Source: DAOVRD01 sp964605915 (GTDB lineage Bacteria > Planctomycetota > Brocadiia > SM23-32). Taken from it: a stretch of 6,795 nucleotides of DNA. Every line of letters begins with the position of its first letter. Positions within the stretch are counted from its first letter, which is position 1. The translations under genes were made by a program, and so were the position numbers. Location of the stretch: the NCBI GenBank assembly GCA_964605915.1, contig CAZSET010000219.1, positions 1 through 6,795 of the forward strand. The letters are read 5' to 3'. The notes below the pieces were generated by a model, which was not told the origin of the DNA, did not search any database, and saw only the letters and a program-made list of their open reading frames with translations. Shown here one piece after another: positions 1 to 4,717 of the stretch.

Positions 1-12
1 GCCCAAGAAGAG

Positions 13-58
13 ATCGGAACAACATGTCTCCAGGCTCTCCTGGAGACCTTGGTCCGAT
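13..58. repeat. Interrupted inverted repeat (strong hairpin)
   Basis: The core is a perfect 9-bp stem, GTCTCCAGG (26-34) with CCTGGAGAC (39-47), closed by the 4-nt loop CTCT. Outside it, ATCGGA (13-18) pairs with TCCGAT (53-58), and C20-A22 pairs with T49-G51 after one mismatch, so the whole 46-nt element can fold into one long hairpin with a small internal loop. No T-run follows on the plus strand. On the minus strand the following bases are only mildly pyrimidine-rich, so a terminator role for phoR or a left-hand neighbour is possible but not supported. Confidence 0.65.
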
Positions 59-127
59 TGGTGCAAGCTTCGGTCAGCTTCTTCATCCCCGGCCTCAAAC
101 GCACACACTCATGTCTGCTGCCGCTCG

Positions 128-173
128 GCGTGTCGGCGGAGCGTCTCTGCAGAGCATCCGCCGGCCGACACGC
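128..173. repeat. Bulged GC-rich inverted repeat
   Basis: GCGTGTCGG (128-136) pairs perfectly with CCGACACGC (165-173). The stem continues with CGGA (137-140) and TCCG (157-160), leaving CCGG (161-164) as a 4-nt bulge on one side. The centre carries the palindrome CTCTGCAGAG (145-154), which can extend the hairpin with a TGCA loop. No T-tract adjoins it. It may be an RNA structure, a binding site or a degenerate mobile-element end; the sequence does not decide. Confidence 0.55.
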
Positions 174-212
174 GCCTCGCCGCAGCCCCATTAGATATAG
201 TGCGCAAGTGGG

Positions 213-248
213 TGCTTAGTGAAATGGATGTTAGGATTTCGCTAAGCA
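213..248. repeat. 13-bp inverted repeat with 10-nt loop
   Basis: TGCTTAGTGAAAT (213-225) pairs with ATTTCGCTAAGCA (236-248) along all 13 positions, with a single G/T wobble, around a 10-nt loop (226-235). It is notably AT-richer than its surroundings, and a TATAGT hexamer sits just before it at 196-201. It is not followed by a U-tract in either direction, so it does not look like an intrinsic terminator. An operator or a stable RNA hairpin are alternatives. Confidence 0.6.
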
Positions 249-357
249 GCATGAGGGCGCGTGGGGCGCCCGACGGGCTTCTGCCGGCCGCCGTGCCTTC
301 GCCGGAAAAAAACAGCACGATCTGGGTCACGGCGCCGGCCTCCTATGTCCCTCACCA

Positions 358-449
358 ATGGCGGCTACGGTGGCATCGGGCGGCGTGGATCGCACAAGGT
401 CCGTGCTGCTTACGCCTGCGGACGACCATTCGCGTAGCCTGAGTGCCAT
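358..449. other. Nested stem region, candidate structured RNA
   Basis: Four helices nest inside one another. ATGGC (358-362) pairs with GCCAT (445-449). Directly adjoining it, GGCTACG (363-369) pairs with CGTAGCC (433-439), with a 5-nt bulge at 440-444. Further in, GGCGT (382-386) pairs with ACGCC (412-416), and GCAC (392-395) pairs with GTGC (403-406) around a 7-nt loop. TGG (371-373) could also pair with CCA (426-428). This was found by eye in GC-rich DNA, where chance pairing is common, and I recognise no known RNA family. The strand is undetermined. Confidence 0.25.
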
Positions 450-519
450 GACCTCCCTCCTCCTTCGCACTTTTCCTGAAGCAGGTCCAGTTTGCCCTTG
501 CACCCCCGGCGCGTCGGCC

Positions 520-555
520 GGACGGGATGCCTCACCCGCGCGGGCCGGACCGTCC
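520..555. repeat. Short inverted repeat around a GC palindrome
   Basis: GGACGG (520-525) pairs with CCGTCC (550-555), and the interval contains the perfect 10-bp palindrome CCCGCGCGGG (535-544). The octamer GGCCGGAC also occurs twice in direct orientation nearby. It lies about 90 bp beyond the phoR stop. It lacks a T-run on the minus-strand side, so a terminator role is weak, and in such GC-rich sequence part of this may be chance. Confidence 0.35.
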
Positions 556-645
556 CGCCCGCCACGTACGATGGTACCCACGGGTTGTTAGGCTGGTACT
601 CAGGAGGAGTGAATAACGCGAGAGATACGGCGGGCGGCCTTGAGG

Positions 646-2418
646 CTACGGCGACGGAAGGTGGATGGTGAAGGTGCTGCCTTCGCCAAGTGTGCTCTCG
701 ACCGTGACCTTCCCGCCGTGAACCTGCGCGATGTGCTTGACGATGGCCAGCCCCAGCCCGGTGCCCCCCAGCTTGCGGCTGCGCGCCTTGTCCACGCAAT
801 AGAAACGCTCGAAGATGCGGGGAAGGTGCTCGGCCGCAATGCCGCAGCCCCGGTCGGTGACGCGCACCAGAACCTCGCCGTCGGCCCGTTCGGCCTGGAG
901 GTTCACGTAGCTGCCCGGATCGCCGTACCGGATGGCGTTGTCCAGAAGATTCAGGATGGCCTGCTCCAGCAGATGGGGATTAGCCTGGACCTGCAGGTCC
1001 TCCGGGCAATCGATCCGGACGGCCACTTCTCTCTCCCGGCTGGTGGCCTCGCAGTCGGCGGCGGCTGCATGGAGCACGTCGTGCAGCCTGGTTTCGACCA
1101 GATCGATGCCGCCGGTGCCAAGCGCGCGCTCGATGCGCGACAGGGCGAGCAGGTCCTCCACCAACCGCTCCAGCCGGGCGGCGTGCTTGCCGGCGATGTC
1201 GAGGAACCGCCTGGCCTGCACGGGATCGGAGAAGGCGTCATCGCGCAACGTCTCGATGAAGCCCTGAACAGCGGTGATAGGCGTCCTGAGTTCGTGGGAG
1301 ACGTTGGCCACGAAGTCGCGCCGCACGTTCTCGAGGCGGCGCACTTGCGTGATGTCGTTCAGCACGATCACGGCGCCGATCTGCCGGTCCTGCGCATCCC
1401 GAAGGGCGGAGCCGCAGACCAGGACGTGCGTCTCGCCGCCGTTATGCAGCACGATCTCGCCGTCTCTTGCCTCGCCGTCGGCCAGCACGGCGCCCACAAA
1501 GCGCGCCAGCAGCACGTTGCGCGAGACTTCCTGGAGCGTCCTGCCCTTCGAATCGGCCGGGTCTGCGCCCAGCAGATCGGCGGCCGCCTGGTTGATGCCG
1601 ATGAGGCGGTGGTCCCGGTCAACGGCGATCACGCCCTCGGCCATGCTGGAGAGCACGGCTTCGTATTGCGTGTTCTGCCGGCTCAGGGCCGCGATCTTCT
1701 GGTCCAGGTTCCGGGCCATGTGGTTGAGGGCCTCGGCCAGCCGACGGAACTCGACCGTTTCCGGCGGCAGGATTTTGTGGCTCAGGTCCCCTCGGGCGAA
1801 CCGTTCGGCGCCGTCGGTCATCTCGCCCAGCGGCCGGCTTATGCGCCTCGCCACGAACATGCTCAGGCCGGCAGCCAGCAATCCCGCAATCAGGGCGCCG
1901 AACCATATCCGCCGCGACATGGCGGCGAGCTCGGCTTCCACCAGGTCCAGGGCGACGGACGTCCGAATGACTCCCAGGGGGTTACGCTGGTCCCCGGCGG
2001 CCAAAGCGACATACATCATGTTCGTCCTGAGCGTCGAGCTGTACCGTATGGACTGGCCGAAACCTTCGGAGAGCGCCTGGATGACCTCGGGCCTGTCCGC
2101 GTGGCTATCCATGGCGGCGGGGTCATCTTCGGAATCGGCCAGGACGCGCCCGTCCGCAGCGATGATGGTGACGCGGGCCTTTGCCAGGCGTCCGAGCTCT
2201 TCGGCCGCAGCGCCCAGTGGGGCCAATTCACCCCCTCGCAGCTTGTCGGCGACCTGCGGTCGGATCAGCCGCGCCCGAGCCTCCAGGTCATCCGTCACCT
2301 GGGCGTAGTAAAAGTGCCTTACGGAACGCAGGGCGTAGCCGGTCACCCCCAGCACGCACAGTGCAATCAGCAGAATGTAAGCCGGATACAGCTTCCATAG
2401 CAGCCGCCTTTGGGCCAT
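646..2418 (-). CDS. phoR: PhoR-type membrane sensor histidine kinase
   Basis: This 590-residue protein is the sensor of a two-component pair. It autophosphorylates on a histidine and passes the phosphate to the neighbouring regulator. Domains in order: first membrane segment at about 9-30; extracytoplasmic sensor at about 31-170; second membrane segment at about 171-190; HAMP linker at about 191-244; PAS domain at about 250-358; HisKA with SHELRTP (phospho-acceptor His375); and the HATPase_c domain with N-box NLLDNAIRY (490-498), DRGCGI (522-527), the FERFY F-box (536-540) and GGTGLGLAIV (551-560). All catalytic motifs are intact. The ATG lies 3 nt after the TGA of the upstream regulator gene, so the two are co-transcribed and probably translationally coupled. 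The large external domain plus HAMP and PAS matches the Gram-positive-type PhoR/PnpS layout rather than the E. coli PhoR, which lacks a large external domain. The phosphate signal is inferred from this and from the PhoB-like partner; a WalK-like or other envelope signal is not excluded. Confidence 0.9.
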   Translation of the reverse strand: MAQRRLLWKLYPAYILLIALCVLGVTGYALRSVRHFYYAQVTDDLEARARLIRPQVADKLRGGELAPLGAAAEELGRLAKARVTIIAADGRVLADSEDDPAAMDSHADRPEVIQALSEGFGQSIRYSSTLRTNMMYVALAAGDQRNPLGVIRTSVALDLVEAELAAMSRRIWFGALIAGLLAAGLSMFVARRISRPLGEMTDGAERFARGDLSHKILPPETVEFRRLAEALNHMARNLDQKIAALSRQNTQYEAVLSSMAEGVIAVDRDHRLIGINQAAADLLGADPADSKGRTLQEVSRNVLLARFVGAVLADGEARDGEIVLHNGGETHVLVCGSALRDAQDRQIGAVIVLNDITQVRRLENVRRDFVANVSHELRTPITAVQGFIETLRDDAFSDPVQARRFLDIAGKHAARLERLVEDLLALSRIERALGTGGIDLVETRLHDVLHAAAADCEATSREREVAVRIDCPEDLQVQANPHLLEQAILNLLDNAIRYGDPGSYVNLQAERADGEVLVRVTDRGCGIAAEHLPRIFERFYCVDKARSRKLGGTGLGLAIVKHIAQVHGGKVTVESTLGEGSTFTIHLPSP

Positions 2419-2421
2419 GTC

Positions 2422-3111
2422 TCACTCGTCCCTGAGCCGGTAGCCGACGCCGCGCACCGTTTCGATCAGGTTCCCGAGATCGCCCAGCTTGCGCCGCAAG
2501 GACACCATGTGAACGTCGACCGATCGATCCGTCACGATGGCGTCCGGCCCCCGAGCACCGTCCACCAGTTGATAGCGCGTGAAGACCCACCCGGGACGCC
2601 TCGCCAGGAAGTGCAGAATGCGGAACTCCGTGAGTGTCAGGTCGACGGGCTCGCCGAGCACAAGCACTTCGTGCCGTCCGGGATGGATGTGCAGGTCGCC
2701 GACCCTGACAGGCGACTTCTCGTCCGTCACTTCGGCTGACCTGCGCCGAAGAACAGCCCTGATCCTCGCCACCAGGACGCGCGGGCTGAAAGGCTTGGTG
2801 ACGTAGTCGTCCGCCCCCAGCTCCAGGCCGGCCACGACGTCGGACTCCTCCCCCTTGGCGGTGAGCATGACGATGGCCACGTGTGAGGTGGCGGGGTCGT
2901 TCTTCAGGATCCGGCAGACTTCCAGTCCGTCCGCGCCGGGCAGCATGAGGTCCAGCACAATGAGGTCGGGGACTCGCGACCGGGCCGCGCTCAGGGCCTT
3001 CTCGCCCGTGTCGGCGCACTCGACCTCGTAGCCCTCCTTGCGCAGGTTATAGCCGACCAGCTCCAGGATGTCCTCCTCGTCGTCAACGACGAGCATGCGC
3101 TCTTTGCCCAT
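2422..3111 (-). CDS. phoB: PhoB-type OmpR-family response regulator
   Basis: This 229-residue DNA-binding regulator is the partner of the downstream kinase. The receiver domain (about 5-120) has the acidic pocket Asp10/Asp11, the phospho-acceptor Asp54 in VLDLMLPG, Thr84 and Lys106 (the TKPF motif), all in the usual places. The C-terminal winged-helix domain (about 133-228) has the recognition-helix region TDRSVDVHMVSLRRKLG (194-210) and the wing GVGYRL (220-225). Length is normal for the PhoB/OmpR family. The ATG is preceded by a strong ribosome site, GGAGGGG, 4 nt upstream. The upstream intergenic DNA carries a 7-bp direct repeat with 11-bp spacing, fitting autoregulation. The family is certain; the phosphate-regulon role is inferred from receiver and kinase type, since no pst or phoU gene is visible nearby. 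Confidence 0.9.
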   Translation of the reverse strand: MGKERMLVVDDEEDILELVGYNLRKEGYEVECADTGEKALSAARSRVPDLIVLDLMLPGADGLEVCRILKNDPATSHVAIVMLTAKGEESDVVAGLELGADDYVTKPFSPRVLVARIRAVLRRRSAEVTDEKSPVRVGDLHIHPGRHEVLVLGEPVDLTLTEFRILHFLARRPGWVFTRYQLVDGARGPDAIVTDRSVDVHMVSLRRKLGDLGNLIETVRGVGYRLRDE

Positions 3112-3115
3112 CAGG

Positions 3116-3122
3116 CCCCTCC
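3116..3122 (-). promoter_or_regulatory. Ribosome binding site of phoB
   Basis: On the minus strand GGAGGGG ends 4 nt before the ATG at 3111, a near-ideal Shine-Dalgarno match. It fixes the phoB start and argues against any longer N-terminus. Confidence 0.75.
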
Positions 3123-3149
3123 GACAGCGTCTGAATGCGCCTGCACTCC

Positions 3150-3181
3150 AGTCTACACGCGCATGTTAGCCCGGTGTTAGC
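3150..3181 (-). promoter_or_regulatory. Candidate Pho box and -10 element upstream of phoB
   Basis: On the minus strand GCTAACA occurs twice (3181-3175 and 3170-3164), separated by CCGG, giving a perfect 7-bp direct repeat with 11-bp periodicity. Eight nt downstream is TAGACT (3155-3150), a 4/6 match to the sigma70 -10 hexamer, and there is no good -35. PhoB-type regulators bind as tandem dimers to 7-bp repeats with 4-bp AT-rich spacers that replace the -35 about 10 bp upstream of the -10, so the geometry fits. The repeat sequence differs from the E. coli CTGTCAT unit, and the spacer here is GC, so the assignment is an inference. The leader to the phoB ATG would be roughly 30 nt. Confidence 0.45.
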
Positions 3182-3378
3182 TCCGCAAGGGAGCGGCCGG
3201 CGCCGGCACGCCCGGAGGTGAGCACGGGAGGCCGGCTGACAGATATATACACGAGGAGGAACGACAACGGAAGGCTCGAGGCAGACGCCTGCGCCGATGG
3301 GCCCCGGCGCTCAACGGCCCTGCCCCCATGGCCGGCGTTGTCGACCGCACTGCTCCGTGGGACCTCGAAAGCCCGCTC

Positions 3379-4569
3379 TCAGGCGCGCGGCGCAGCCCCC
3401 GGTTCCAGAACGGCGGTGCCGTCAGTCTCGAACAGGAGCTCGTCGCGGCACACATCGCCGACGACACACACTGCCGGAAGATCGCTCAAGCCACGGCCCG
3501 CAATCACTTCACGGTAGACCGGCGCGTCCTCGGCTCGCTTGATAAACACGGTCGCGTCGCATATGTCGTCCAACCCGGCCCCCGTCTGCGACACCAGGGC
3601 CTCCACCGTGTCGAACGTCCGCATCATCTGAGCGCGAGCGTCCCCCGGGAAAAGGCTCTTGCCCTCTTCGTCGATTGCAGCCGTGCCCGAAACCTGGACG
3701 TGAGTAACGTCGGGCTCTCGGATGGCACTGCCGCGCGAGAAGGCCGAGCCGTAATCGAAGGCCTCATTCTGCTTGACGTTGCTCATGAAGGCGACTTCCG
3801 GCCCGCCGCCTTCCCCGGGGCACAGGGCCAGCACGTCCATCACACTGGCTGCGCCGAGGGCATTCTCCCCCTGAATGCCCGTGCTGGAAGGCAGATGAGG
3901 CCTCTGGACGGCCCCGCCACGCTCCCGCATCAGGCCGAAGTGCCGGTACTGGGCATTCCGCGCCTCGTTGAAGGAATCGTACCATTCCAGAATGCGGGAC
4001 AGGTAGATCCAGGTCTGCACCACGTCATTGTAGGTGGCGCCTTGCGCGCGCAGGATGGCATCGACGCGTTTGAACATGTCCCTGGCCTGCCACGCCCGGT
4101 CGCCGCCCTCCGTTCGGCCGTGCACGCTTTGCAGGATGAAGAATCTGGCCCCGCTTCGCTCCCAGCAGCGCCCGCACGCGGCACCATCGTGGTGGACCAT
4201 TCGGACGCCGTCCGGACGCTCCGGGCGCACCGCGTGCAGCTTCAGACCAGCCATGCCCTCCCCCCAGACAGGCCGGCCCTGCACGTAGGTGAGGGGCAAG
4301 TCGCCCGTTATGCCTCCAGCAGCGAGTGCACGCTGCCGTGCCCGCAAGACGGTGGACTGCGCTTCGAGGCTGCCGAAGATGCGCTCGTGGACGATCTGCA
4401 TGTCCCGCGCAGTCAAAGCCTCCGCAATCCGCTGGTAAGCTTCTTCACAGGTGCGGCCGACGTCTGGCGGCTGCTCCGCCACGGAAGCGACTATGTGCAT
4501 CTGATCCTCGCCCGCCCGCGTGAACCAGATGGTCAGCGCTTCGTGCCGGTAAACCTCGCGTTCGCTCAT
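3379..4569 (-). CDS. Tandem Rid/YjgF-fold protein, chorismatase-like architecture
   Basis: This protein of about 396 residues contains Rid-like segments in series. A short helical N-terminal segment lies at about 35-95. A middle domain at about 143-255 includes the Rid-like strand DVVQTWIYL (182-190) and a downstream LPSSTGI motif. A C-terminal domain at about 290-390 has VSGTAAI, DICDATVFIK and FETD. By hand alignment to RidA, the conserved Glu120 equivalent is kept (Glu381), but the arginine of the PAR motif (Arg105 in RidA) is replaced, the local sequence being PAVCVV (365-370), so classical imine deaminase activity is unlikely. Multi-domain Rid proteins of this size include the FkbO/Hyg5 chorismatases, which cleave chorismate; that is a possible but unproven relationship. 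A CGRC pair sits at 132-135. No signal peptide is seen, so it is probably cytoplasmic. An in-frame ATG 15 nt upstream (4584) lacks a ribosome site, whereas AGGA lies 5 nt before the chosen ATG. Confidence 0.8.
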   Translation of the reverse strand: MSEREVYRHEALTIWFTRAGEDQMHIVASVAEQPPDVGRTCEEAYQRIAEALTARDMQIVHERIFGSLEAQSTVLRARQRALAAGGITGDLPLTYVQGRPVWGEGMAGLKLHAVRPERPDGVRMVHHDGAACGRCWERSGARFFILQSVHGRTEGGDRAWQARDMFKRVDAILRAQGATYNDVVQTWIYLSRILEWYDSFNEARNAQYRHFGLMRERGGAVQRPHLPSSTGIQGENALGAASVMDVLALCPGEGGGPEVAFMSNVKQNEAFDYGSAFSRGSAIREPDVTHVQVSGTAAIDEEGKSLFPGDARAQMMRTFDTVEALVSQTGAGLDDICDATVFIKRAEDAPVYREVIAGRGLSDLPAVCVVGDVCRDELLFETDGTAVLEPGAAPRA

Positions 4570-4574
4570 TTCTG

Positions 4575-4578
4575 TCCT
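4575..4578 (-). promoter_or_regulatory. Ribosome binding site deciding the Rid gene start
   Basis: AGGA on the minus strand sits 5 nt upstream of the ATG at 4569. The alternative ATG at 4584 has no comparable purine-rich site at the right distance. This favours the shorter protein beginning MSERE. Confidence 0.5.
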
Positions 4579-4608
4579 ACGCATAGATGCCTGCGATTGG
4601 CTCAGGAT

Positions 4609-4637
4609 ATACTACTATGTGCGGGGCCTCAGGGCAA
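4609..4637 (-). promoter_or_regulatory. Sigma70-type promoter for the Rid-fold gene
   Basis: On the minus strand TTGCCC (4637-4632, 4/6 to the -35 consensus) and TAGTAT (4614-4609, 4/6 to the -10) are separated by exactly 17 nt. The -10 lies in the most AT-rich patch of this intergenic region. Transcription would start near 4602, leaving a leader of about 33 nt before the ATG at 4569. It implies that the Rid gene can be expressed separately from the upstream heme/PD40 gene. Confidence 0.5.
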
Positions 4638-4717
4638 TTGAACGCCGGCGCGAGGCGACCGCCACATGGCCCTGAACGCCCTGCACAAAGGGTTAGACGT
4701 GCTCTGCGCCGCTTCTC

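Larger units (their letters stand above)
1..645. other. Gene-poor region downstream of phoR
   Basis: No frame here gives a protein I recognise. All three plus frames happen to be open at the left edge because the DNA is GC-rich, but their translations are rich in Arg, Ala, Ser and Pro and look like noise. The stretch holds four clear inverted repeats (13-58, 128-173, 213-248, 520-555) and a nested fold at 358-449, plus a run of seven A at 306-312. None of the hairpins is followed by a convincing U-tract on either strand, so I see no standard intrinsic terminator for phoR. The last part next to phoR (556-645) holds nothing I can name. Confidence 0.6.

Noticed and set aside
11..19. AGATCGGAA, resembling the start of a common sequencing adapter
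   Set aside because: Only nine bases match and they are explained by pairing with 53-58 in the hairpin, so adapter contamination is not supported.
190..218. A minus-strand promoter with TCTAAT as -10
   Set aside because: The -10 is a 5/6 match but the -35 position (TAAGCA) matches only 3/6 and lies within a hairpin arm; no gene follows downstream in the window.
306..312. A run of seven A, read as a T-tract of a minus-strand terminator
   Set aside because: No stable hairpin directly precedes it on the minus strand, so it does not meet the usual intrinsic terminator pattern.
1..442. Plus-strand frames open from the left edge, to 218 in frame 1 and to 442 in frame 2
   Set aside because: All three plus frames are open here, as expected for GC-rich DNA. 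None gives a recognisable protein, and the strong hairpins argue for non-coding DNA.
640..2400. A long plus-strand open frame of 586 codons opposite phoR
   Set aside because: It is the antisense shadow of a clearly real kinase gene in GC-rich DNA, where stop codons are rare. Its translation shows no domain or motif, and no ribosome site was found.
3244..3262. A GAGGAGG site after an AT-rich patch, as if starting a plus-strand gene
   Set aside because: No plausible coding frame with normal composition follows before the opposite-strand Rid gene.
3328..4641. A plus-strand open frame of 437 codons opposite the Rid gene
   Set aside because: It is antisense to a protein with recognisable Rid motifs. 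The translation is His/Pro/Arg-rich and low in plausibility.
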